A stretch of 64,000 nucleotides of DNA from Holophagaceae bacterium (GTDB taxonomy: Bacteria > Acidobacteriota > Holophagae > Holophagales > Holophagaceae), in assembly GCA_021286765.1 (NCBI GenBank), contig JAJTBS010000002.1, positions 702,580 through 766,579 of the forward strand. Direction: 5' to 3'. The notes under the pieces are model-generated. The model did no database searches, was not told where the DNA came from, and saw only the letters and a program-made list of their open reading frames with translations. The number at the start of each line of letters is the position of its first letter. Position 1 is the first letter of the stretch. Below, piece by piece: positions 26,001 through 33,158 of this stretch. Position numbers and translations under genes: made by a program.

Positions 26001-26269
26001 TTCCGCGGGCCGAGGGGCTGGGGCAGCTCGAAGTAGGCGCTGCCGCTGAACTTCTCGGGCGTGGCGTCGCCATCGGGTTCCACGCGAGTGGCCTTGAAGC
26101 CGCCGAGCGTGAAGCTCTCCACCTGCATCTTCGGCTTGAGGATCTTGTCCACCAGCTGAGTGGCCACCGGCTTGAGGGCCTGGATGACCTGGGGCGGCAC
26201 CTGCGAGGTGACCGGCACGGCGACCAGGAGGGCGATCAGGAGCGAGCAGAGGTGGCGCGAAGGGCCCAT
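23021..26269 (-). CDS. Very large secreted protein of unknown function
   Basis: I do not recognise this 1082-residue protein. It has a signal peptide (LCSLLIALLVAVPVTS), a GGAGG Shine-Dalgarno and a long series of beta-strand-like segments of the type KLEFKNLVLKGAVAEG and IRLDIAPLAFGAQGLSGTL. These resemble AsmA/TamB-like beta-helical or lipid-handling proteins more than enzymes, but the match is only in style. A Pro/Ala linker (about 305-325) separates an N-terminal from a larger C-terminal part. First gene of a two-gene unit with the fibronectin protein. Confidence 0.6.
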   Translation of the reverse strand: MGPSRHLCSLLIALLVAVPVTSQVPPQVIQALKPVATQLVDKILKPKMQVESFTLGGFKATRVEPDGDATPEKFSGSAYFELPQPLGPRKLEFKNLVLKGAVAEGTVEEALKDAKADHQGWAYQLTKAVLSDKGSHLEGSATLAGIRLDIAPLAFGAQGLSGTLTPGDLALAEGAFSAHLIASEVTFSPAGVKLKGNLEVDIAAPVRHGATGLAPHFEVPGLAFDSALLSGTGVVAPSLATDLPLLHKGQTWRMQGLAFGFERGTPLLSGPAQLQFPLNILCRVGATGQPYVSDPLSGRIPGHAPAPAAPAPSGSRTLAARRNAPALTAAGRVEVAWEGFSGTANLPAAALHPSGLTSYRLDLSKGTASVVKGLISPKGTRISGTLAWGPGFTLQATFADSPAELADGLYAAGDPGPKPVEVGAYRVLPTSTTVVCDFSTAHSPEALPEAWMGVFLPDFHATLPIELYTFGPGNTRVPVSVPGKAGRFEGNGAFSGALGVKLDSLVNLHIAPVKLEPFDLRFVEGALLNGPVVKGQLDLTAKPLLVDFRPPITFRLTQNGAEQVELITQTPQGPMALHTKLIGISMVLDSARLYPTNLDLAGRFDFAIAGAAVPSIPFDHLVLEASGGGIDGSTEELSLDFKGSRWGGVQDRPSLNIWGFPLALAESGYGVLADGRFYVGLGGDMEISPLLPFFPNRLLFTTEKHDEGTGVMELEHPYTVSQSVASLGSLDAKLGFQVESADDQVSDAYFEGDGTIKANVGDTPFTLTAGLRFGRHYQPAGGYYPYFFGLGHLEFPTGGIPVAPNLEIYGFTGGLAQNFLPDEIRNLTDIKGKTDPSLGLALMAGVDAGTSDNFTFHGGLDLYISQNLTTMLQGKGWLFCGRDKQPADNVVTADVRFTRKPDTFHATLTADLNLYNGLLRPMGTVELHFGPDRQFVHIGTRETPITCRFLNAFDGSGYMTADFQGGVSTFGAGAALSYSKSGDFGIVYGSAWLNARGDMIIEIDADKNPRFLGTFAADGGASFGMSFETFWKTYHITLFSGSFATNMALQVPGSPTFSGNVTIHYSVLGGAFKGSVSAHLDI

Positions 26270-26582
26270 GGGAACCTCCAGGGAGACGTCGGACAGGATG
26301 GAAATTGAAACCGTGATGATACGAGGATTGCGCCCGTACCGGCGCCACAGGGGGTGGAAGATTCCGTTAATTTTTTATCAGGTGGGGCGGCGGCGGACCC
26401 TCCGGATGGGGCTTGAACGCGTCTGGCGGCGCCAGCCGCGGGCCTTCCTCCGACGTGACAGAGGCTCCGACTCCGTGAGCCCGAGGGGCGGGTGGGAGCA
26501 CCCGCGGGACAGCGAGCGTCGGACATGGAGCCGCATCTCCACAGTCCCTCTCGGCCGGAGGCCAGAGGGGAAGGCTCAAATA
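26270..26582. other. Gene-free interval upstream of the secreted-protein operon
   Basis: This 313-bp stretch holds the leader of the 26269 gene and an AT-rich patch near 26365-26380. From about 26461 it is GC-rich with self-complementary segments (GGCTCC...GGAGCC). No ORF with coding character or RNA gene is seen. A clear -35/-10 pair was not found. Confidence 0.5.
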
Positions 26583-26657
26583 CCGGCTTCAATGGGCCAA
26601 ACAGAAGGCCCTCCGAAGAGGGCCTTCCGGGTGTTTTGGTCGGCGCGAGAGGATTCG
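26583..26657 (-). repeat. Direct repeat A: copy of tRNA-Pro 3' end and terminator
   Basis: 75 bp matching 26741-26815 at 73 of 75 positions. On the minus strand it contains the tRNA 3' acceptor strand with CCA, the terminator hairpin and a trailing segment, but breaks off in the T-loop palindrome. Confidence 0.85.
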
Positions 26658-26676
26658 CCCAGGTCTGGCTGCGCCA
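26637..26676 (-). pseudogene. Truncated tRNA-Pro remnant
   Basis: On the minus strand a D-arm-like TGGCGCAGCC is followed after about 9 nt by the T-loop/acceptor 3' half with CCA identical to the intact tRNA-Pro. The anticodon arm is missing, so it cannot be a working tRNA. Confidence 0.6.
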
Positions 26677-26693
26677 TCCCAGGTCTCGCTCCC

Positions 26694-26712
26694 GGCCGTC
26701 CACTGGACGGCC
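26694..26712. repeat. Perfect palindrome between the tRNA repeats
   Basis: GGCCGTCC-ACT-GGACGGCC lies between the two 75-bp repeats. It is flanked by CCCAGGTCT direct repeats (26658 and 26679) and by an inverted copy of the tRNA T-arm (TCGGAGGTTCGAATCC, about 26727-26742). Role unknown. Confidence 0.5.
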
Positions 26713-26740
26713 TCCGCGATCCCACTCGGAGGTTCGAATC

Positions 26741-26794
26741 CCGGCTTCAATGGGCCAAACAAAAGGCCCTCCGAAGAGGGCCTTCCAGGTGTTT

Positions 26795-26815
<21 letters not shown>
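26741..26815 (-). repeat. Direct repeat B: overlaps the intact tRNA-Pro 3' end
   Basis: Second member of the 75-bp pair, 158 bp from copy A. It includes the 3' end of the functional tRNA gene (26795-26815) and its terminator. Confidence 0.85.
26763..26784 (-). terminator. Terminator of tRNA-Pro
   Basis: Read on the minus strand, AAGGCCCTC and GAGGGCCTT pair around a TTCG tetraloop and are followed by TTGTTT. It begins 10 nt after the tRNA CCA end. An almost identical hairpin is in repeat A. Confidence 0.85.
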
Positions 26816-26871
<56 letters not shown>

Positions 26872-26881
26872 TGAACCATTG

Positions 26882-26910
26882 ACTCTAGACCGGGTGGGGG
26901 CTCAGGTCAA
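26882..26910 (-). promoter_or_regulatory. Promoter of tRNA-Pro
   Basis: On the minus strand TTGACC (26910-26905), a 17-bp spacer and TAGAGT (26887-26882), ending 10 nt before the tRNA 5' end. The -35 overlaps the stop codon of the upstream MerR-like gene. Confidence 0.75.
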
Positions 26911-27308
26911 GGTTTGGGTGGCGCGGAGAGCCTTTCGAAGAGGGCCCGCACCGACTTGATGACGGGCTGGAGGTCGGTGCTGGTGCGGAGGAGCCGCGGG
27001 AAGGCGGCCTTGGGTTTCTGCACGGGGGCCGCGGGCAGCTCGTCGGCTTCCAGGCCCAGGTCGAGGCGCTGGACGAGGTGGCCGTGGGCCAGCAGCTCGG
27101 CGCAGTCGGCCACGGTGAGGCCTTCGCCCAGCCAGCCCTTGATGCGCTTGAGGCGGGGCAGCTCGTCCACATGGTAGTAGCGGAGGTTGCCCTTGCTGCG
27201 CCGGGGCTTGATGTCGGGGATGACGTCTTCCCAGTAGCGCAGGTCCTTGGGGCCGACGCCGACGAGCTGGGCCGCCTCTCCGATCTTGAACCACTTCTTG
27301 TCGCTCAC
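26907..27308 (-). CDS. MerR-family regulator
   Basis: DNA-binding protein of 133 residues. The N-terminal winged helix-turn-helix reads KWFKIGEAAQLVGVGPKDLRYWED, followed by the wing RRSKGNLRYYHVDELPRLKRIKGWL, a standard MerR layout. The C-terminal half is short and lacks metal-binding cysteines, so it is not a metal sensor of the MerR/CueR kind. The GTG start lies 11 nt after the NtrX-like stop, suggesting one transcript. Target unknown. Confidence 0.85.
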   Translation of the reverse strand: MSDKKWFKIGEAAQLVGVGPKDLRYWEDVIPDIKPRRSKGNLRYYHVDELPRLKRIKGWLGEGLTVADCAELLAHGHLVQRLDLGLEADELPAAPVQKPKAAFPRLLRTSTDLQPVIKSVRALFERLSAPPKP

Positions 27309-27319
27309 GGCCGCACCGC

Positions 27320-28699
27320 TCAGCTCTCCCTGGGCTCGATGCCCAGGGCCTTGAGGCGCTTGTAGAGGTTGGAGCGGTCCATGCCCACGCGTTCGGCCAC
27401 GCGGGTCATGTTGCCGTTCTGGAGGCGCATCTCCCGCTGGAGGTACTGGCTCTCGAACCAGTCCTTGGCCTCCTTGAGGCTGGTGAACTCGGGGAAGGAG
27501 AAGGGATCGGGCTCGGCCAGGTGGCGGGTCGCCAGGGGGCCCAGGTCACGGGGACCGATCTCGCTGCCGCGGCCCAGGATCACGGCCCGCTCCATGAGGT
27601 TCTTCAGCTCGCGCACATTCCCCGGCCAGTCGTGGCGCAGCAGGGTGTCCTTGGCTTCGGGACCCAGGTGCCGGGGCGGGCGGCCGTACTGGCGGCCGAT
27701 GCGGCTGATGAAGGCCTCGGCCAAGGGCAGGATGTCCTCGGGGCGCTCGCGCAGGGCGGGGATGCGCAGGGGCACCACGGCCAGGCGGAAGTAGAGGTCC
27801 TCGCGGAAGCGGCCGCGGGTGATCTCGCCCGCCAGGTCCTTGTTGGTGGCGGCGATGACCCGCACGTCCACGCCCACGGCGCCGCCTCCGCCCACGGGCT
27901 CCACCCGGCCTTCCTGGAGGGCCCGCAGCACCTTGGCCTGGGTCTTCAGCGACATGTCGCCCACCTCGTCGAGGAACAGCGTGCCGCCGTCCGCCTCGCG
28001 GAACTTGCCCTTCTGGTCGCGCACCGCGCCCGTGAAGGCGCCCTTCTGGTGCCCGAACAGCTCGCTCTCGATGAGCTCCTCGGGGATGGCCGCGCAGTTC
28101 ACCTCGATGAAAGGGGCATCCTTGCGGGGGCTCTGCAGGTGGATGAGGCGGGCCACCTCCTCTTTGCCGCTGCCGTTCTCGCCGGTGAGCAGCACGCGTC
28201 CTTCGGTGGGGGCCACCAGGGCCACGTCGGCCATGAGGCGCTTCATGGCGGGGCTGTCCGCCAGGAAGAAGCGGCCGCCCTCGACTTCCGCGAGGAGCCG
28301 CTGGTTCTCCTGCTCCAGCTTCGACTGCCGCAGGGCATTGCCCACCACCAGCAGGAGGCGGTCCAGGTCGATGGGCTTCTCCAGGAAGTCGAAGGCGCCA
28401 AACTTGGTGGCCTGCATGGCGGTGTCGATGCTGGCGTGGCCCGAGATCATGACCACGGGCAGGTCGGGGCGGACCTGCTTGGCCTGCTTCAGGGTCTCCA
28501 GGCCGTCCTGGCCCGGCAGCCAGACATCCAGCAGCATGAGTTGGAGGCTCTCGCCATCGGGGTTGTGGAGGAGGTCGATGGCCTGCTCGCCCCGCTCGGC
28601 CTTCACCACGTGGTAGCCCTCGTCCTTCAGGGCTTCGCCCAGGGACCGCCGGATGCCCGGCTCGTCATCCACCAGGAGAATGGTCGTGGGGGCGCGCAT
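27320..28699 (-). CDS. Sigma-54-dependent response regulator (NtrX-like)
   Basis: Transcription activator of 459 residues. Receiver domain (about 5-120; LLVDDEPGIRRSL, phospho-acceptor in LMLLDVWLPGQDG, LEKP). The AAA+ domain carries the Walker A variant GENGSGKEEVA, the sigma-54 contact loop GAFTGA and Walker B GGTLFLDEVGD. The C-terminal Fis-like helix-turn-helix is GNMTRVAERVGMDRSNLYKRLKALGI. Receiver sequence (MISGHASIDTAMQATKFGAFDFLEKP) is NtrX-like. An NtrY-like kinase is encoded at 9.2 kb, not adjacent. ATG 28699 is preferred over 28723. Confidence 0.9.
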   Translation of the reverse strand: MRAPTTILLVDDEPGIRRSLGEALKDEGYHVVKAERGEQAIDLLHNPDGESLQLMLLDVWLPGQDGLETLKQAKQVRPDLPVVMISGHASIDTAMQATKFGAFDFLEKPIDLDRLLLVVGNALRQSKLEQENQRLLAEVEGGRFFLADSPAMKRLMADVALVAPTEGRVLLTGENGSGKEEVARLIHLQSPRKDAPFIEVNCAAIPEELIESELFGHQKGAFTGAVRDQKGKFREADGGTLFLDEVGDMSLKTQAKVLRALQEGRVEPVGGGGAVGVDVRVIAATNKDLAGEITRGRFREDLYFRLAVVPLRIPALRERPEDILPLAEAFISRIGRQYGRPPRHLGPEAKDTLLRHDWPGNVRELKNLMERAVILGRGSEIGPRDLGPLATRHLAEPDPFSFPEFTSLKEAKDWFESQYLQREMRLQNGNMTRVAERVGMDRSNLYKRLKALGIEPRES

Positions 28700-28746
28700 G
28701 GATCCATGCTGGACGCGGGACAAGCCTTTGTCCAGCAGGGGGTTGG

Positions 28747-29334
28747 CTAGCTTTCTGCGAGCGCCTTCCCTGTTTCGGGCAGCAGGGCGGTGGCCAGATC
28801 CGAGGCCGCGCGGTAGTAGGCGTGGGCGGACACCTGCGGCAGCTGCTCAGCCACCACCTTCACGAAGGGCGCAAGGTGCTCCCGCACCAGGCGCTGGGCC
28901 AGTTCAGCGCAGCGCCGACGCTCGCCAGGATCGCCCTCGATGACCTGGCCCAGCAGAAAGCTCAGGCAGGCCAGCTCCAGGCCCAGGTGATCGGGGGGCA
29001 CGGCCAGATCCTCCTGGACGCTGATGTCGGCCTCGTCGTAGATGGCCCGGAGGGGCCCGAGCACCTCGGGGGCCATCTGGTGGCCCCGGGCCTGGACCGA
29101 TTCGAAGAGGTGCACGACGTCGGTGCCCCTGGACTGGAGGAACAGCCGGGTGTACTCCACGGCCTGGTCTTCCCCGGGAAGGGCGCATTCAGCCATCTGG
29201 CGCAGAGGCTCGGCGAGGGCCGAAGGGGGGCCTTGGTTCAGCAGGTCCTCAAGGGCCTCCTTCAAGTCCCCCTCGGGCTCCAGGAAAGCCTCGGCGAGGA
29301 TCTGGGCGAGGTCTGCCAGCAGGGCAAGCGTCAT
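28747..29334 (-). CDS. TorD/DmsD-type molybdoenzyme chaperone
   Basis: Cytoplasmic all-helical chaperone of 195 residues that protects the apo form of a twin-arginine-exported molybdoenzyme and helps cofactor insertion. Family features are EYTRLFLQSRG, the middle VPPDHLGLELACLSFLLGQV and a C-terminal HLAPFVKVVAEQL. It is the last gene of the reductase operon, 10 nt after the NrfD-like gene, and its client is surely the twin-arginine catalytic subunit encoded upstream. Confidence 0.85.
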   Translation of the reverse strand: MTLALLADLAQILAEAFLEPEGDLKEALEDLLNQGPPSALAEPLRQMAECALPGEDQAVEYTRLFLQSRGTDVVHLFESVQARGHQMAPEVLGPLRAIYDEADISVQEDLAVPPDHLGLELACLSFLLGQVIEGDPGERRRCAELAQRLVREHLAPFVKVVAEQLPQVSAHAYYRAASDLATALLPETGKALAES

Positions 29335-29344
29335 GTCCGGGCCC

Positions 29345-30325
29345 TCAGCGCAGCATCCCCATCTTGTGGAAGCTGCTCAGCTGACCAGCGTAGACGAAGA
29401 TGTAGCGGAGGAGAAACCCGCCGAAGAGCACCAATCCGGCGGCCGTCAGGGCGAGGTTCCGGCTTCCGTGGAACGGCCGCCCCTTGAGCAGGCTGGGAGC
29501 CAGCTCATAGACCTCGATCCCCAGGGGGACCAGGAGCCCGAAGCCCAGGAAACAGACCCAGAAGACGAAGGTGTAGGGCCCGCCCAGGATCAACCAGAGG
29601 GCCTGCTTCACGGCCAGGACTGAGAGCTGGCCGTGGATCAGGTAGGGCAGGATGATGAAGAGCTCCAGGGAGATGAAGATCACGTCCAGCCAGACCAGGA
29701 ACTTCAGGTCGCGCTGCTCCACGGGGTTCCGCTTGTCCAGCACCAGGGCCAGCAGCAGGGCCGCGGTGCCGCTGGAGAGGGCCGAGAACAGGAACATCTG
29801 GGCCACCAGGTTGGTGTTCCAGAAGGGACGGGCCGACACGGCGCCCAGCAGAACGCCCGTGTAGATGCCCACGCCGATGGAGAAGGGGAAGCCCGCCATG
29901 GCGATGGTCTTGCGGTGGGCGCTGAGGTCCACATTGAGGCGATGCACCTGCTTCCAGGTGGCGGGCACCTTGGCGAAGAGCCTCTGCCGCCAGTCCTCGG
30001 GCAGCCACGCGAAGGCGTAGACGAAGGCGATGAGGGTGAAGATCGTCAGCAGGTACGACCCGATGGACATGGGACTCTCCCACCGGAAGTGGGTGAACAG
30101 CTTGTAGAAGCGGTACCAGTGGCCCAGGTCGAGGATGAGCAGGCCTGAGCCGATGGCCACGGGCCAGGGCGCCAGCAGGGCCCCCATGCGGGCAATGCGG
30201 GGGTGGGCCGGTTGACCATCCACCTCCAGGTAGTTGGCGAGGCCCGCCGCGAAGAAGAGCCCGGCGGACAGGCCACCCAGGAACAGGTAGACCACGATGA
30301 GGAGACCCCAGTTGAATTCGTGCAT
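29345..30325 (-). CDS. NrfD/PsrC-type membrane quinol-oxidising subunit
   Basis: Integral membrane protein of 326 residues with about eight to nine hydrophobic helices; NrfD family. The start MHEFNWGLLIVVYLFLGGLSAG is typical of PsrC-like subunits, and helices such as PWPVAIGSGLLILDLGHWYRFYKL follow. It takes electrons from menaquinol and passes them to the 4Fe-4S subunit encoded immediately upstream (9-nt gap). No haem-ligand pattern of cytochrome b type is needed in this family. Confidence 0.9.
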   Translation of the reverse strand: MHEFNWGLLIVVYLFLGGLSAGLFFAAGLANYLEVDGQPAHPRIARMGALLAPWPVAIGSGLLILDLGHWYRFYKLFTHFRWESPMSIGSYLLTIFTLIAFVYAFAWLPEDWRQRLFAKVPATWKQVHRLNVDLSAHRKTIAMAGFPFSIGVGIYTGVLLGAVSARPFWNTNLVAQMFLFSALSSGTAALLLALVLDKRNPVEQRDLKFLVWLDVIFISLELFIILPYLIHGQLSVLAVKQALWLILGGPYTFVFWVCFLGFGLLVPLGIEVYELAPSLLKGRPFHGSRNLALTAAGLVLFGGFLLRYIFVYAGQLSSFHKMGMLR

Positions 30326-30334
30326 CGCCGTCTC

Positions 30335-30886
30335 CTAGACCAGGTAGTAGAGCTGGGGGCCATTGCCCGTCTGAGGTTCCTTGACCTGGTAGCGCCGGGT
30401 GGAGAGCAGCTCGTGGATCCGGCTGGTGGGATCCTCCAGGTCGCCGAAGACCCGCACCTTGCTGGGGCAGGTCTCCACGCAGGCGGGCAGGACGCCGCCA
30501 TCGATGCGATGGATGCAGAGGGTGCACTTGTGGACCGTGCCACTCTCCTCGTGGAAATACCGCGCATCGTAGGGGCAGGCGATCATGCAGTAGCGGCAGC
30601 CGATGCAGTCGTCCTCGGCCACCAGCACCACACCGTCCTTGCGCTGCCAGGAGGCCCCCGTGGGGCAGACCCGCACGCAGGAGGGGTGCTCGCAGTGGTG
30701 GCACTGCTCGGGCTCGAAATCGATGCGCAGCTTGGGGTACTCGCCCTGGTGCGACTCGTTGATCCAGTTCCGGAAGTTGCCCACCGGGACCTCGTTCTCG
30801 GCCTTGCAGGCCACGGCGCAGGCCTTGCAGTTGATGCATTTCCTGGAGTCGATGACCAGGGCGTAGCGGCGTTTCTTCATGGCCAT
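30335..30886 (-). CDS. Four-cluster 4Fe-4S electron-transfer subunit (PsrB/DmsB-like)
   Basis: 183-residue ferredoxin-type subunit with four cysteine groups: CINCKACAVAC, CHHCEHPSCVRVC, CIGCRYCMIAC, and CTLC with PACVETC. These bind four 4Fe-4S clusters linking the NrfD membrane subunit to the Mo catalytic subunit. The start MAMKKRRYALVIDSRKC has a GGGGAGG Shine-Dalgarno. There is no signal peptide; it is presumably carried out with the twin-arginine partner. 10 nt downstream of the catalytic gene. Confidence 0.95.
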   Translation of the reverse strand: MAMKKRRYALVIDSRKCINCKACAVACKAENEVPVGNFRNWINESHQGEYPKLRIDFEPEQCHHCEHPSCVRVCPTGASWQRKDGVVLVAEDDCIGCRYCMIACPYDARYFHEESGTVHKCTLCIHRIDGGVLPACVETCPSKVRVFGDLEDPTSRIHELLSTRRYQVKEPQTGNGPQLYYLV

Positions 30887-30896
30887 GGCGCCTCCC

Positions 30897-33083
30897 CTAT
30901 GCGTTCGCGACTTTGACGAAGGTTTCGTGGAAGGCGGCATTGCCCGAGACCTTGTCCCAGGCCGTCTCCAGCAGCACGGCGTCGCTGGCGCCCACGTTGT
31001 AGACGAGGCTCTGCATCTTCGACTTCTTGCCGAAACCGTGGAGCATGAACACGCAGTCGGGCCGGATCTCCTCGGTGACGCGCGCCTTGAGCTTCACGGT
31101 GCCCACGCTGCTGGTGACCTGGACCGTGGAACCGGTGCGGATGCCCAGACGCTCGGCCGGCTTCGGATTGATCCAGAGGTCGTTCTCCTTCATGTGCTCG
31201 TTCAGCCAGACGTTGTTGGTCTGGTTGGCGTGGGTGAAATAGCCGACCCGACCCAGGATCAGGCGGAAGCGGTCGCTGGGCGGCGGCACCGGCGCGCTGT
31301 AGACCGGCAGGGGGTCATGACCTGCCTCCTGCAGCCGCTCGGAGAACAGTTCGATCTTGCCGGTCTTGGTGACGAAGCGGTGGTCCGGCGTCAGCGTCTT
31401 GCCGTAGCTGGGCTGGCCGGTGGCGGCCCACACCCCGTGCTTCTTCATGTGCTCGGCCGCCATGGGGATGGGCAGTTCCTTGAACTCGGCCTCGACCCAC
31501 TGCTCGATGGTGTAGTCGAAGTAGTCGGAGAGGCCCAGGCGCTTGGCGAGGCCCTGCACGATCTCCAGGTTGGGTTTCGTGTCGTGGATGGGCTTCACCA
31601 CCTGCTGGCGGTAGACCACGGCGGGCCAGATGCCGGGCATGACTTCCACAGGGTCCGTGCGCTCCAGGTAGGCGCTCTCGGGGAAGACCACGTCGGCATA
31701 CCAGGCCATGTCGCTCATGGCCACGTCGATGACGCCGATGAAGTCCATCTGCTCGATCATTCTCAGGGTCTTGGCCTGGTCGGGCATGGCGTTCATCGGA
31801 TCCTGCTTGTAGACCATCCAGGCCTTCACGGGGTAGGGCTTCCCGCTGAGCACGTTCTCGCGCAGCTTCAGGTAGACGCCGTCGCCCTTGGCGGCCAGGG
31901 GGAAGTGCTTGTCGATCTCGTCGACGCGCGGCGCCTTGGGCTCATCCCAGGGCATGAAGAGGAATTCACCCTTGGGCAGCTTGGCGTTGGGCACCATGCC
32001 GCCCACCTGGTCCCAGTTGCCCACGATGGCGTTGAGGATGGCCTGGGCGCGGCGCATCTGGAAGTCGTTCTGGTACCACGAGGAGCGCCGCCCGGCGTAG
32101 TAGAGGGCCCGGGGTGCGGCATCGGAGAACTCCCGGGCGATGCGGACGATGTCCTTCGCCGGGATCTCCGTTTCCTTCTCGGCCCACTCCGGGGTGTACT
32201 GCTTCACGTGCTCGGCCAGCTGATCGAAGCCGGTGGTATAGGCCGCGACAAAGTCCTTGCTGTGGCGGTTCTCCTTGATGATCACGTGGATCATCGCGAG
32301 GATGAACGCCAGGTCGGTGCCGGGCTTGATGGGGTACCACTCGTCCGCCTTGGCGGCCGTGACGGTGAAGCGGGGATCGAGGTAGACCAGCTTGGCCTTG
32401 CGTTCCATCACGCCGCCGATGAGGTCCATGGTGTCGGGCGTGATGATGCTCTCGAAGCGGTTCGCGCCGGACATGATGACGAACTTGCTGTTGAGCAGGT
32501 CGAAGCTGGGCACGGTACCGAAGGTGGCGCTGTAGGCCAGGTTCACCGAAGCCAGGCACAGCGTGGGATGGCGCACGAGGTTGGGTGAGCCGAAGGCCAG
32601 GCCGAGGTTCTTGAAAAACACCTCCTGGAAGCCCTCGGTGGAGGACCACAGCGTGCCCTCGGGGCCGTGCTTGGCCTTCACTTCGGAGAGCTTCTTCGCC
32701 GCGAAATCGAAGGCTTCGTCCCAGCTCACGGCCCTCCACTTTCCCTCGCCCCGGGCGCCCACGCGGATCATGGGCTGCTTGAGGCGGTCGGGATCGTAGA
32801 CCTGCTTGATGGCCGCGTTGCCGCGGGCGCAGAGCATGTCCCGGGACTTCGGGTTCTCGGGGTTGGGGTTCAGCTTCTTGACGACCCCCTTCTCCACCAC
32901 GGCGATGGCAGAGCACTTGTTGGGGCACAGCTCGCAGGTGGTCGGCACCTCGCGGTTGTCGGCCTGGCCGCTCCGGCCCTTCTTGAAGTAGCTGAGGCAG
33001 CCCACCTGGAGGGTGGTGGCGGCCCCGGCAGTGGCGCCCGCGGCCTTCAGGAAGAGGCGGCGATCCATGAGCTTGGTTCCCAT
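30897..33083 (-). CDS. Molybdopterin oxidoreductase catalytic subunit, polysulfide/thiosulfate reductase-like
   Basis: 728-residue Mo-bis-MGD enzyme of the DMSO reductase superfamily, exported by the twin-arginine pathway (DRRLFLKAAGATAG). The proximal 4Fe-4S site is C50-x2-C53-x3-C57-x27-C85. C176 in RHPTLCLASVNLAYSATFG is placed to ligate Mo, as in PsrA/PhsA. The C-terminal cofactor domain is intact (NVWLNEHMKENDLWINPKPAERLGI). A lipobox-like LQVGC follows the twin-arginine motif. Length and organisation fit PsrA/PhsA better than ArrA or TtrA, but the acceptor is not settled. Clustered with cytochrome c, porin, electron subunits and TorD. Confidence 0.88.
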   Translation of the reverse strand: MGTKLMDRRLFLKAAGATAGAATTLQVGCLSYFKKGRSGQADNREVPTTCELCPNKCSAIAVVEKGVVKKLNPNPENPKSRDMLCARGNAAIKQVYDPDRLKQPMIRVGARGEGKWRAVSWDEAFDFAAKKLSEVKAKHGPEGTLWSSTEGFQEVFFKNLGLAFGSPNLVRHPTLCLASVNLAYSATFGTVPSFDLLNSKFVIMSGANRFESIITPDTMDLIGGVMERKAKLVYLDPRFTVTAAKADEWYPIKPGTDLAFILAMIHVIIKENRHSKDFVAAYTTGFDQLAEHVKQYTPEWAEKETEIPAKDIVRIAREFSDAAPRALYYAGRRSSWYQNDFQMRRAQAILNAIVGNWDQVGGMVPNAKLPKGEFLFMPWDEPKAPRVDEIDKHFPLAAKGDGVYLKLRENVLSGKPYPVKAWMVYKQDPMNAMPDQAKTLRMIEQMDFIGVIDVAMSDMAWYADVVFPESAYLERTDPVEVMPGIWPAVVYRQQVVKPIHDTKPNLEIVQGLAKRLGLSDYFDYTIEQWVEAEFKELPIPMAAEHMKKHGVWAATGQPSYGKTLTPDHRFVTKTGKIELFSERLQEAGHDPLPVYSAPVPPPSDRFRLILGRVGYFTHANQTNNVWLNEHMKENDLWINPKPAERLGIRTGSTVQVTSSVGTVKLKARVTEEIRPDCVFMLHGFGKKSKMQSLVYNVGASDAVLLETAWDKVSGNAAFHETFVKVANA

Positions 33084-33158
33084 CGGGGTCTCCCTGAAAA
33101 GGCGGGAAAGGGGAGGCCGGGCCGGAAGGTCGCCCTTCCGGCCCGGAGGCTACAGGTG

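Noticed and set aside
26461..26480. 18 of 20 match between this site and the gap near 7913-7930 as a second dispersed repeat
   Set aside because: A match of this length and identity is expected by chance in a 64-kb GC-rich window, and the flanks diverge.
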